DNA of 37,112 bases from a virus. Every line of letters begins with the position of its first letter. Positions within the stretch are counted from its first letter, which is position 1. This document shows positions 5,726 to 11,912 of the stretch, piece after piece. Under the pieces are notes generated by a model. It saw only the letters and a program-made list of their open reading frames with translations, had not been told where the DNA came from and did no database searches. The stretch lies in IMG/VR virus record IMGVR_UViG_3300034158_000064, positions 1 to 37,112 of that record; one strand, 5' to 3'. Position numbers and translations under genes: made by a program.

Positions 5726-5977
5726 TTAGTTGGGAGATAGTCCGGCAGGGCTACTGCTCGCCCCGGCTTCGGCCTCGATCAAAAACGCTTTCGCGCGGCT
5801 CATTGCCGGCTCAACTAGTTCGCTTACGTCCGTATCGCCCTGGACCGCAGCGAAATAGCCAGACCCGGGCAGGTCAGAGCCGGCATAGGTCAATTCCTCA
5901 ATCACCGCGACCAGCTCCCGCACCAGGCGCGCGGTGTCGCGCAGGGTATCGGGCCGCTGTGTGGAATAGTCGGTCAT
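5726..5977 (-). CDS. Hypothetical protein, 83 aa
   Basis: The start MTDYS is chosen over one six codons upstream because AAAGGA lies 9 bases before it and the upstream ATG overlaps the preceding gene's stop. The product is acidic: a helix (LRDTARLVRELVAVIEELTYAG), a Gly-rich turn (DLPGSGYFAAVQGDT) and a second helix (AMSRAKAFLIEAEAGA). No domain recognised. It overlaps no neighbour. Confidence 0.65.
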   Translation of the reverse strand: MTDYSTQRPDTLRDTARLVRELVAVIEELTYAGSDLPGSGYFAAVQGDTDVSELVEPAMSRAKAFLIEAEAGASSSPAGLSPN

Positions 5978-5991
5978 GCCTTGGGTTCCTT

Positions 5992-6285
5992 TCATTTTGA
6001 TTTCGCGTTATTGCGCTCAATGGCCGCCAATGTTTCAGAGCTAAAACCCCAGGTTTCAAACTGTTCGCGTGAGCTTAATTGCTGATAAGCCTTCACCGCA
6101 TCGAGCTGTTCGGGTCGGATCGTCGGCGATCCATAGGCCGAATCCATCGAGACAATCACGCCGCCGGTATCCGTACCCACCTGGCGCGCTTCTTCCAGGC
6201 GACGGCGGGCCGCCTCCCAGCTTTCACCCGGACGGGCACCGGCCTGCACCTGGGCATCGGTCAGCGGTTCCAAGTCGTCCAGCAT
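5992..6285 (-). CDS. Hypothetical protein, 97 aa
   Basis: Preceded by GGAAAGGAGCCCCCGCC directly before ATG. The N-terminus (LEPLTDAQVQAGARPGESWEAARRRLEEARQ) is a charged helix. The C-terminus (PEQLDAVKAYQQLSSREQFETWGFSSETLAAIERNN) is again helical. No membrane segment or catalytic motif is visible. A copy of the dispersed palindrome (6311-6324) sits in the short gap between this gene and the larger gene upstream, where a regulatory protein could act. Confidence 0.65.
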   Translation of the reverse strand: MLDDLEPLTDAQVQAGARPGESWEAARRRLEEARQVGTDTGGVIVSMDSAYGSPTIRPEQLDAVKAYQQLSSREQFETWGFSSETLAAIERNNAKSK

Positions 6286-6330
6286 GGCGGGGGCTCCTTT
6301 CCTGATCTTTCGTTATGTGTAACGCCTGAC

Positions 6331-7587
6331 TTATTCGCCAGGCTGCTTGCGGTAGTCAAACACCAAACCGGCTTTCTTCAAGCGCTCCTGCAGCACAGCC
6401 ACCGCCTCAAATGCCTTGCCACGGTCGGCAACCTCTAGGGCATTCTGCCGCTGCAGGCCGGCAATTTGCTCGCGCAGCTGCGCCTCTACATTATTCGTTG
6501 ATAGTACTGCAGCTGGCGAACCCGTTACCTCCAGGGCAATTTGCTGCATGGCTTCCCGCAAGCGCTGATTTTCTTCCTGCAGACGCTGAACCATCATCTT
6601 CTGCCGCTCCAACTCATTGCGCAGGTACGCTGTAGGCCGGTAAGTACTGCGGTTCGGCTCGGCTAAGTAACGGCCGTTATCACCCTCGGGCCATAGTTTG
6701 ATCAGTAGCGAGTCAAAGCCAGGCTTTTTACTGGTAGCCCAGTCCTTCGGCCTATGATCAAGATCCTCATGCGCTAACAGGCCCAGGCTCAATACCATGC
6801 GCTCAGTGCGGGTCAGCGGGATTACCTTAAGCCCCTCGGTATCGGCCAGCTCTTTCATACGCTGACGGTGCCGGCGCTGCCGCTCGGCATTACTAAATGG
6901 CTTTTTCTCTTCTGGCTCCGGCAAAATCGCCTCACCAGACAGAGGCATATTCAATTGTCCGTTACGCGTAACGCCTTGCAGCGCCGGCACAAGCCACGCC
7001 GGTACCGAAACCTTAGCGCGCTCATCCTCACGGATGGGCTTCGGCTTGAACTCGCCCTGTAGCAGCTGCTCCACCAATTCCCGCACAGCCTGGCCTAAGG
7101 TTTGACCCACATGCTTATCAGGGTGCAGGAACTGGCTCAGGTAGCCAGTCTCGCTGATGAACTTGGCCGAAGCATCCACGGCGTAAAAGCTTAGGCTGTA
7201 AGTGCGGTTCATGCCCCAGGGGTCGACCACTACCCGCAGGCGCATGCCCTCGACCTCTAGCAAGTACTCGCCGGCCTGCCCCCAGCCAGGAACCACACCT
7301 GCAGGCGCTGCCAATTTCTTGCGCAACTGGCCCCCGGCGCCCTCCTTCGCGCCACTGCCCATGAACGTATCGCCGTGGAGCCGGTAGACCACTGCGTTAT
7401 ACCGAAGCGCTGACGTTTCGATATCCCGGGTGCTGGCTGTGATCATGGCGTCGTTGAACAGCTGCAGCATATCGCTTGCCAACTGCTCCAGCTCGCCGCG
7501 ATCAGCAGGCAGAAACTCAAGGGCTTTGAGGAATAGCGGCTGTTTCTCAAGCGGCAAATCCTGGGTGGTGGTTTTCTTCTTGGCCAT
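6331..7587 (-). CDS. Large hypothetical plasmid protein with basic region and C-terminal coiled coil, 418 aa
   Basis: The start MAKKKTTTQD has GGAG 8 bases upstream; longer starts overlap the preceding gene. Residues about 1-190 form a mixed alpha/beta region. Around residue 240 is a strongly basic helix (NAERQRRHRQRMKELADTEG) suited to DNA binding. Residues about 315-400 form a heptad-rich coiled coil (LRNELERQKMMVQRLQEENQRL ... QLREQIAGLQRQ). A DNA-binding part joined to a long coiled coil recalls KfrA-type plasmid proteins, but there is no sequence match that I can name. The perfect palindrome at 6960-6973 lies inside the gene. It is the largest gene of the plasmid-side operon. Confidence 0.78.
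   Translation of the reverse strand: MAKKKTTTQDLPLEKQPLFLKALEFLPADRGELEQLASDMLQLFNDAMITASTRDIETSALRYNAVVYRLHGDTFMGSGAKEGAGGQLRKKLAAPAGVVPGWGQAGEYLLEVEGMRLRVVVDPWGMNRTYSLSFYAVDASAKFISETGYLSQFLHPDKHVGQTLGQAVRELVEQLLQGEFKPKPIREDERAKVSVPAWLVPALQGVTRNGQLNMPLSGEAILPEPEEKKPFSNAERQRRHRQRMKELADTEGLKVIPLTRTERMVLSLGLLAHEDLDHRPKDWATSKKPGFDSLLIKLWPEGDNGRYLAEPNRSTYRPTAYLRNELERQKMMVQRLQEENQRLREAMQQIALEVTGSPAAVLSTNNVEAQLREQIAGLQRQNALEVADRGKAFEAVAVLQERLKKAGLVFDYRKQPGE
6960..6973. repeat. 14-bp palindrome CGTTACGCGTAACG, best copy of a dispersed family
   Basis: The sequence is a perfect palindrome. Copies with at most a few changes to CGTTACNNGTAACG lie at 4034-4047, 5176-5189, 6311-6324, 6960-6973, 11580-11593, 18008-18021, 26028-26041, 28205-28218, 30324-30337, 31468-31481, 33907-33920, 34272-34285 and 35988-36001. 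A 13-bp form lies at 569-581, 16054-16066 and 23830-23842. The copies are both inside and between genes. A defined 10-base pattern is expected less than once in 37 kb, so the family is not chance. Confidence 0.82.
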
Positions 7588-7633
7588 TTTTACAGCTCCA
7601 TCAACAGCCCCGGCTATGCCGGGGCGACCAGGC

Positions 7634-7837
7634 TTAAAGTCCGATTTCATCCATCAGCGCGTCCATGGCTTCGCCGCCGGCCCGCGCTTCATAGGCGGAC
7701 AGCAGGGCTGCACGGGTCATATTTTCGGCCTGGGGCAAAACTGCGCCACCCATAAATCGAATGGCTTCAACAAGGCGGGTAGTCGGCAGCTGATTGGCTG
7801 CTGCTTGCATCTTTTCAGCGAGTTGCGCGGTAGTCAT
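7634..7837 (-). CDS. Small hypothetical protein, 67 aa, octad-controlled
   Basis: First gene of the operon that continues into the 418-aa gene. The product is helical and Ala-rich (AQLAEKMQAAANQL, TTRLVEAIRFMGGAVL, TRAALLSAYEARAGGEAMDALMDEIGL), with a hydrophobic patch but no true membrane segment. A long inverted repeat and octad array D lie upstream, pointing to control by the partition ribbon-helix-helix protein. Function unknown. Confidence 0.68.
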   Translation of the reverse strand: MTTAQLAEKMQAAANQLPTTRLVEAIRFMGGAVLPQAENMTRAALLSAYEARAGGEAMDALMDEIGL

Positions 7838-7840
7838 CGG

Positions 7841-7889
7841 GTCTGCTCCGGGGGATGGCCTTGGGTGAGTCCCCGGCCTTGGAGCAGAC
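7841..7889 (-). promoter_or_regulatory. Structured 5' leader (long hairpin) of the 67-aa gene
   Basis: A perfect 9-bp outer stem (GTCTGCTCC / GGAGCAGAC) encloses an inner GGGG/CCCC pairing. It fills the space between octad array D and the start codon. A related leader with the shared blocks CAAGGCCGGG and CCAAGGCC stands before the gene at 8401-8715. It may be an operator or an attenuating RNA hairpin. Confidence 0.6.
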
Positions 7890-7899
7890 TTTAAAGACG

Positions 7900-7939
7900 T
7901 TTCGTTATTTCGTCAATTCGTTATTTCGTTATTTCGTTA
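7900..7939. repeat. Octad array D: five tandem octads
   Basis: TTTCGTTA, TTTCGTCA, ATTCGTTA, TTTCGTTA, TTTCGTTA in exact 8-bp phase, 63 bp before the 67-aa gene. The TAA stop and last four codons of the upstream gene (7921-8337) lie inside the array. Confidence 0.85.
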
Positions 7940-8337
7940 AACCTATGACTCGGCGCACCCGCGAGCCCTGCATAAATGCAAAGAAGCCGCCACACAGCAT
8001 AAGGCACCTCCCCTTCGCCGCCGGCCCACTTGCGGATTTTTCGAGCATCAACACCGACCAAAAGGCCAGTCTTGCTGGCTGACAAATCAGCTACGCGCAA
8101 CAGCTCACGAAACTCAGTAGCATTTGGCGGCTGCCAGCCTGGCGCGTACTCATCGAAAAGCCCAGGACGACCCAGGGCCAATTCATGCCGCACCTGTTCG
8201 GCAGTCATCGAGCGCGGTGGATCACCTGGCACTTCCAGTTGCGCCGCATCGAGGCGAAGCGCGACGCGCATAGCCTCCCAAAAATCCGGCGCCTCTATTT
8301 CGGTGCGTGACCCGTCACGCAGTAGCAACGCAAACAT
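7921..8337 (-). CDS. Putative helix-turn-helix regulator, 138 aa
   Basis: GGAGG lies 9 bases before ATG. Residues about 1-45 form a small beta/alpha region (FALLLRDGSRTEIEAPDFWEAMRVAL). Residues about 85-130 (FRELLRVADLSASKTGLLVGVDARKIRKWAGGEGEVPYAVWRLLCIYAGL) look like an XRE-type helix-turn-helix followed by the usual 'P..VWRLL' helix. The last residues NEITK are written by octad array D, so the array has been laid over the 3' end of the gene. It probably regulates plasmid or phage genes; the target is unknown. Confidence 0.68.
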   Translation of the reverse strand: MFALLLRDGSRTEIEAPDFWEAMRVALRLDAAQLEVPGDPPRSMTAEQVRHELALGRPGLFDEYAPGWQPPNATEFRELLRVADLSASKTGLLVGVDARKIRKWAGGEGEVPYAVWRLLCIYAGLAGAPSHRFNEITK

Positions 8338-8379
8338 CTATCAGCCTCCAATGCTAAACCGCCGGCAGTGCCGGCGGTC

Positions 8380-8411
8380 TTTCGTTATTTCGTTAAATCG
8401 TTATTTCGTTA
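8380..8411. repeat. Octad array E: four tandem octads
   Basis: TTTCGTTA, TTTCGTTA, AATCGTTA, TTTCGTTA, located 43 bp before the helix-turn-helix gene. A GC-rich inverted repeat (CCGCCGGC / GCCGGCGG, about 8360-8378) lies between array and gene. The stop codon of the 104-aa gene falls in the array. Confidence 0.85.
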
Positions 8412-8715
8412 CCCGGTCAGGACACCAACGGACCTTAACCGAAACGCCTGCATTCCAGCAGGTCCAGCCAGACGGAGAAGCCAGCAGCCCTACACGTCCG
8501 TAATCCTCGCACAGATAGTAGCCTTGATCCTCTAGCCAAATGCCTATGTTTATCAACTGCGAACGGTCTATCTCGGGCCTCTTACGAAACGCCGGCACGG
8601 CCAGTACCAGACAATCGCGCTGCGATGCCCCGGCAATACGCGCATTCAATTGGACTGCATAGCGCTCAAAAAATGCGGCTTTCAAAGCAAGCACACGCGG
8701 CTCTTGTTTGGTCAT
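8401..8715 (-). CDS. Hypothetical protein, 104 aa, octad-controlled
   Basis: The product begins with a charged helix (VLALKAAFFERYAVQLNARIAG), followed by a beta-rich part with several Cys and Trp residues (CLVLAVPAFRKRPEIDR, WLEDQGYYLCEDYGRVGLLA, WTCWNAGVSVKVRWCPDR). No known domain is recognised. Its upstream leader resembles that of the 67-aa gene, and array F precedes it. Its last codons (VTK and stop) are written in array E. It lies between the replicon and the helix-turn-helix gene. Confidence 0.65.
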   Translation of the reverse strand: MTKQEPRVLALKAAFFERYAVQLNARIAGASQRDCLVLAVPAFRKRPEIDRSQLINIGIWLEDQGYYLCEDYGRVGLLASPSGWTCWNAGVSVKVRWCPDRVTK

Positions 8716-8777
8716 CGGTCTACACCCGGATAGCGGCCTTGGCGTAATGCCCGGCCTTGTTGCGAACCTTATTTCTA

Positions 8778-8809
8778 TTTCGTTATTTCGTCAATTCGTT
8801 ATTTCGTTA
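8778..8809. repeat. Octad array F: four tandem octads
   Basis: TTTCGTTA, TTTCGTCA, ATTCGTTA, TTTCGTTA, with a degenerate fifth (TATTTCTA) beside it, 63 bp before the 104-aa gene. The distance from array to start codon matches that of array D. Confidence 0.85.
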
Positions 8810-9439
8810 ACTGATAAATAGCCGTGAAAGCCCAGTGGCGCACCTAAGGGCCGCGCAATGAAAAGCGGACGCAGCCCCTGCAGCATCCCGCCAAAGGGCT
8901 CTGACAGGCGCATGCGGCCCGACAGGACCGTAAATGGCAGAACTTCACCCCCTTGCTGATTACTGGAGCGCTTGCGCGACTGAGTGAGCGTAGCCGGCGC
9001 GTGAAGGAGCGAAGGGGCGCAAGAAGGTCTATGGGGTAGGTCGCCGCCGTTGAACGCCCCACAGCGACTGGAAGGCGCCTTGCTGACGGAACGGCGGCGG
9101 TGCGATGAAGAGGGGTGCCCTTGCCCCGCGCCTAGAGGCGCGAAGTGGGCAGGCATTCTTACTACGTCAGTCTGTCATGCCCACATGGCACGGTTTGTGA
9201 GCTTTAAAGGCTCTTTTCTTTGCCTTGCGGTACCACTACACATCAAAACTTGCAGATTTATAAAAGCTTACCCATTGCCCGGCGCGCGGCCGGCGAATTT
9301 TGGGCGGCGCGGGGCGCGTTTTCTGACAGGGTAGGGGTGAAATAAGGGGGATTTGCAGCGCCTGGGCGGCTACTCGGTCGTTTCCCGAGGTGCAGGCGTG
9401 CGTATGCACCGCCGTGAGCGGTGCGGCCCGTGGCGGGCC
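8810..9439. other. 630-bp gap downstream of repA: candidate replication origin region
   Basis: No convincing gene is visible; the longest open frame (8791-9156, minus) has no good ribosome site and its composition looks random. In IncFII-type plasmids oriR lies just downstream of repA, as this region does. Seen here are two adjacent inverted repeats right after repA (GCCCGCCACGGGC and GCACCGC/GCGGTGC, about 9399-9438), an A+T-rich stretch (about 9240-9272) beside a very GC-rich one (9277-9323), and palindrome GCGCCTAGAGGCGC (about 9128-9141). No clear DnaA box or iterons were found. Origin location is inferred from family layout. Confidence 0.45.
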
Positions 9440-10321
9440 TTACAGGTGGGGGTGTCGACTATTGAAAAGCTTGATCCGCTTAGTGGCCGGCAAAGCCTGA
9501 TTGTCCGGGTCGGCCATGAAGGCCGTCCAAGCAGCCGCACGGGCGCGAGCTTTATCCTCGGCCTTGCGTGCCTCGGCTTCCGCCTCTTGCTGTCGCTGCT
9601 TGCGCTGGGCGTTGTCGTGTGACTGTTTGCGCACCTGGCGCTCGCCCGCTTCCTTGACCAAAGAAGCTACGCGCCGCTTGCCCAAGTTCATCAGTAGCTG
9701 GTCACGCTTGCTCTTCTTCTGCGTGCGCGCCTCGGCCAGCTGATAACCCAGCCCCAGGTCAATAAAGAATCGCGGGCGGACATTGATCGTTACCCGGGTA
9801 ATCCAATACTTCCCGTTGTGGTAAATCCTGCGCATTTTGCGCTTGATGTACTTCGCGTCTTCCAAAGATTTCAGCAGGCGCGAAACGGTCCACTCCTGCA
9901 GGCTGGTGTCTTCGGCCAGGCCTCGTTGGCGGTTTAGGTGGAAGTCACCTGTTTTCTTGTCGATATACCCCAGGACCAGCGTGGCAATGTCCAGGCGGGC
10001 AAGAATCGGTTCAATGATTTCCGCCAAAGAGTCCCACCGGGTCTGATTGGTCCGGTAGCCGCTGGTCTGGTAACAGTCGAAGGGGCGCAGCCATTTGCAT
10101 GTGCGCCCCTGGGCCTCTGCCTTGACTCGCTCGGCGGCGATGCCCAGGAACGTCGCGCGCTGGCTTTCGGTCAGGGCACGCGGCCGGCGCTTCTGTTGTG
10201 AGCGGTCGACGCGCTTTAAACGCTTGGGCGGGGCTTTGGTCTGGACAGCAGAAAGGCCGTTGTAGACGGCAGACTCAGGGGAGCCGGGGAGATAGTGGAC
10301 GGTTGCCGTAACGCGCTTCAT
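9440..10321 (-). CDS. repA: Plasmid replication initiator, IncFII RepA-like, 293 aa
   Basis: Starts replication of the plasmid form. The Arg-rich RSQQKRRPRALTESQRATFL region, the central winged-helix-like section (SLQEWTVSRLLKSLEDAKYIKRKMRRIYHNGKYWITRVTINVRPRFF) and the long basic Ala/Gln-rich C-terminal helix follow the pattern of IncFII/IncB-type RepA proteins, and the length is typical. The ATG at 10321 is chosen because it overlaps the stop of a leader peptide; an in-frame TTG upstream would swallow that leader. Antisense RNA and leader upstream fit the same class. Family assigned by pattern and context. Confidence 0.78.
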   Translation of the reverse strand: MKRVTATVHYLPGSPESAVYNGLSAVQTKAPPKRLKRVDRSQQKRRPRALTESQRATFLGIAAERVKAEAQGRTCKWLRPFDCYQTSGYRTNQTRWDSLAEIIEPILARLDIATLVLGYIDKKTGDFHLNRQRGLAEDTSLQEWTVSRLLKSLEDAKYIKRKMRRIYHNGKYWITRVTINVRPRFFIDLGLGYQLAEARTQKKSKRDQLLMNLGKRRVASLVKEAGERQVRKQSHDNAQRKQRQQEAEAEARKAEDKARARAAAWTAFMADPDNQALPATKRIKLFNSRHPHL

Positions 10322-10431
10322 AGCGAGCCACCGACAGCCAGGGCCTCGCGTGAAACGCAGGCCAGGGGCTGAAAATCTATTCGCCCCCGCATAAGCTCGG
10401 GGCGGCCTTCTACTGAGGCTTCGCCAATCAT
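10318..10431 (-). CDS. RepA leader peptide, 37 aa, translationally coupled
   Basis: A good ribosome site (AGGGAAG, 6 bases before ATG) precedes this short frame (MIGEASVEGRPELMRG...). Its TGA overlaps the ATG of repA in ATGA. The repA start itself has only a weak ribosome site, so RepA synthesis likely depends on ribosomes finishing the leader, as with RepY/RepZ of IncI and Tap/RepA of IncFII plasmids. The peptide sequence itself probably does not matter. Confidence 0.72.
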   Translation of the reverse strand: MIGEASVEGRPELMRGRIDFQPLACVSREALAVGGSL

Positions 10432-10456
10432 CCAAAACTTCCCTAATAGCTAGGGC

Positions 10457-10485
10457 TTGCTTATGCGGTGATCAGCTAATAGACT
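10457..10485 (+). promoter_or_regulatory. Predicted promoter of the repA antisense RNA
   Basis: TTGCTT (10457-10462), a 17-bp spacer and TAGACT (10480-10485) on the plus strand, opposite to repA. Transcription should start near 10491 and end at the hairpin and T-run around 10565. Confidence 0.5.
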
Positions 10486-10490
10486 TCTAC

Positions 10491-10565
10491 CTGCCCGGCG
10501 AGAAGCCTATTTTGTGCTGATCTCCAGAAACCCCCGTCCCGCCAAGGTCGGGGGTTTTCTTTTTT
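10491..10565 (+). ncRNA. Candidate antisense copy-control RNA (RNAI/CopA-like), about 75 nt
   Basis: The 3' end is a strong hairpin: stem AAACCCCCG / CGGGGGTTT (10528-10536, 10549-10557) and a 12-base loop with CGCCAA, followed by TTTTCTTTTTT. The repA mRNA carries the complement UUGGCG in its own loop. This is the hexanucleotide that starts antisense pairing and pseudoknot formation in IncB/I/L/M plasmids. UUGGCG occurs again in the mRNA at 10427-10422, over codons 2-3 of the leader peptide. Size and position suit an RNAI-type regulator of RepA level and copy number. The 5' end is approximate. Confidence 0.62.
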
Positions 10566-10670
10566 AAGCCTGCCTAAAAATTTCTAATTCTTCGTAACTG
10601 CTGTGCCCCTGGGGGCTGACGGCGCTCAGAATAACGCGCCCACTTCGGGTCGTCCACAATTAGTGTAAAT

Positions 10671-10853
10671 TTACACAACTCTCAAAGAAACAATAGCCTG
10701 CCGCAACGTCTCCAGTTGCAGCGCTTCCCCGGGGTGCGCTGTGTCGTCGTTGGCTTTCTGGATGCACAACAACTCCACGAAGTGGTTAATCGCGTCGATA
10801 GTAGACGCTTGGTCACTTTTGATCAAAGGGTTTGCAGAGGGTGTATTCGACAT
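10671..10853 (-). CDS. Small SOS-controlled protein, 60 aa, candidate antirepressor
   Basis: AGGAAGGAA lies 6 bases before ATG. A near-consensus LexA box stands 66 bp upstream (10919-10938), and there is no other gene in that gap. The product is soluble, with an acidic/amphipathic helix (STIDAINHFVELLCIQKAND) and a C-terminal helix (EALQLETLRQAIVSL). Small LexA-controlled antirepressors induce several prophages whose repressor is not cleaved, and the repressor here seems uncleavable. The antirepressor role is inferred from this regulation only. Its stop codon lies in GTGTAAATTTACAC. Confidence 0.68.
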   Translation of the reverse strand: MSNTPSANPLIKSDQASTIDAINHFVELLCIQKANDDTAHPGEALQLETLRQAIVSLRVV

Positions 10854-10897
10854 AGGGGTTCCTTCCTAACAGCAGTCATTCAAATTCAATGGCGACA

Positions 10898-10911
10898 ATT
10901 CTATCTAGAAT
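10898..10911. promoter_or_regulatory. Inverted repeat between LexA box and the SOS gene
   Basis: ATTCTA-TC-TAGAAT lies between the LexA box and the start of the 60-aa gene. It may be a second operator for this gene; the binding protein is unknown. Confidence 0.4.
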
Positions 10912-10918
10912 CGCTCAA

Positions 10919-10938
10919 TACTGGATATATAAACAGTA
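10919..10938. promoter_or_regulatory. LexA-binding site (SOS box)
   Basis: TACTGGATATATAAACAGTA matches the gamma-proteobacterial consensus TACTGTATATATATACAGTA with CTG-N10-CAG intact and an A/T-rich centre. It is the only such box seen in the window and precedes only the 60-aa gene. Host LexA should keep this gene off until DNA damage. Confidence 0.85.
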
Positions 10939-10973
10939 CTGGCCCCGCAACATCACGGGCGCGCGCACTGTAC

Positions 10974-11009
10974 CCGACAGGGGATAATGCTCGGCCAACC
11001 CCCTGTCGG
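10974..11009 (-). terminator. Hairpin after the DUF7338-like gene (possible terminator)
   Basis: A perfect 10-bp stem (CCGACAGGGG / CCCCTGTCGG) with a 16-base loop lies 7 bases after the stop codon at 11016. No T-run follows, so termination may be weak or the hairpin may only protect the mRNA end. It separates the late operon from the SOS gene. Confidence 0.55.
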
Positions 11010-11015
11010 ATAAAT

Positions 11016-11642
11016 TCAGATTCCTTTCCAGGGGTTTACCTCAAATGTGAGCCCCTTCCATTGCGCAGTTTGATCAGCGCTATAGTCCTCCTGCCAGTCG
11101 CTTGGCTCAGGCTTGAAACCAAGCTGAACGACCAGGGCGCGCGTTGCTGACCACTGCCACACCCCATAAAACCCGTAGTACCGCCGGCCGGTGGTTTTGT
11201 GAGTAGCCAGCAGAAAGCGCCGGCCGCCTTGCCCTGGGCGATCCTTGACCACCTCAGCCCCCCAAAAACGATAGTCGCACTCACCTACCGGACAGCTGAA
11301 CCAGGGACTAAAGCGCATGTTGTTCGCGGGGTTGCGGATAGCCAACCACCAGAACTGGGAAAACCAGTGATAGGCGCCCAGGTCGAACGGCGCGTTCAAG
11401 TGCCACCAGCCACGCTTGTCGCCCAGGGCGCCGTCACGGTCGTTAGACCACAGCCAGGCCCAGCCAGGAAGCCGCGCCAGGCCCCAATAGCCAGGTGCCT
11501 GCGTGAACGCTACAGGCGGGTTTTCAATCGTCAGAAAAGGCAGCGCAAGCGGCACCACCAATACCCCCAGCAGAATCAGCGTTACTCGTAACGGTAGAAA
11601 CAGCGCCCACTGCAAAGCAGCGCGCAGAATATGCAACGTCAT
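11016..11642 (-). CDS. DUF7338-like phage membrane protein, 208 aa
   Basis: Residues about 10-38 form one or two hydrophobic segments (WALFLPLRVTLILLGVLVVPLALPF), with the rest outside or inside the membrane. The body is very Trp-rich (DKRGWWHLNAPFDLGAYHWFSQFWWLAIRNPANNMRF; CPVGECDYRFWGAE). This matches proteins found near tail-fibre genes of Pseudomonas and Burkholderia prophages, annotated as DUF7338. Their function is unknown. It lies after a terminator at the end of the tail operon, so it may have its own expression pattern and could be a lysogenic-conversion gene. A palindrome copy is at 11580-11593. Confidence 0.7.
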   Translation of the reverse strand: MTLHILRAALQWALFLPLRVTLILLGVLVVPLALPFLTIENPPVAFTQAPGYWGLARLPGWAWLWSNDRDGALGDKRGWWHLNAPFDLGAYHWFSQFWWLAIRNPANNMRFSPWFSCPVGECDYRFWGAEVVKDRPGQGGRRFLLATHKTTGRRYYGFYGVWQWSATRALVVQLGFKPEPSDWQEDYSADQTAQWKGLTFEVNPWKGI

Positions 11643-11660
11643 AGGTAAACCTCATGTTTC

Positions 11661-11689
11661 AGAAAAGAAAACTCCCCGTCAGTGCGGGG
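11661..11689 (-). terminator. Terminator at the end of the tail operon
   Basis: On the minus strand the 5-bp stem CCCCG / CGGGG with a 6-base loop is followed by AGTTTTCTTTTCT. It comes three bases after the stop of the truncated fibre-assembly remnant and before the 208-aa gene. Confidence 0.7.
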
Positions 11690-11691
11690 CG

Positions 11692-11832
11692 CTATTGGAC
11701 TTGATCAGCGAGCCAGTCCGGCTCTTTTGGGCGCCGGTCTGCACTTGGGAACCCTTCTACGGTCGGCCAATCCCTCAAGGCCTGCCTGTACCTCAATAGC
11801 TCCGAAAATTGCTCAGCCGTATCCCTTCCCCC
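11692..11832 (-). pseudogene. Remnant of a second tail-fibre/tail assembly chaperone (C-terminal part)
   Basis: The minus-strand frame (TAG stop at 11692-11694, upstream TAG at 11833) encodes about 47 residues including QFSELLRYRQALRDWP and GFPSADRRPKEPDW. This is the typical C-terminal 'YRQALRDWP...GFP...RP..P.W' ending of phage tail-fibre assembly proteins. There is no start codon in front, so it is a broken leftover, 80 bp beyond the intact assembly gene. It suggests a past fibre-cassette exchange. Confidence 0.6.
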
Positions 11833-11912
11833 CTACGGTGGTGCTCAGAAGGTGTAAGCGCGCACCGGATTTGGCACCGCGTTGCACGAAAATTGGCATG
11901 GCTTATTTGGGC

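Noticed and set aside
8791-9156. Open frame of 121 codons ending in octad array F
   Set aside because: No good ribosome site, composition not protein-like, and the last codons are only the repeat sequence; treated as part of the possible origin region.
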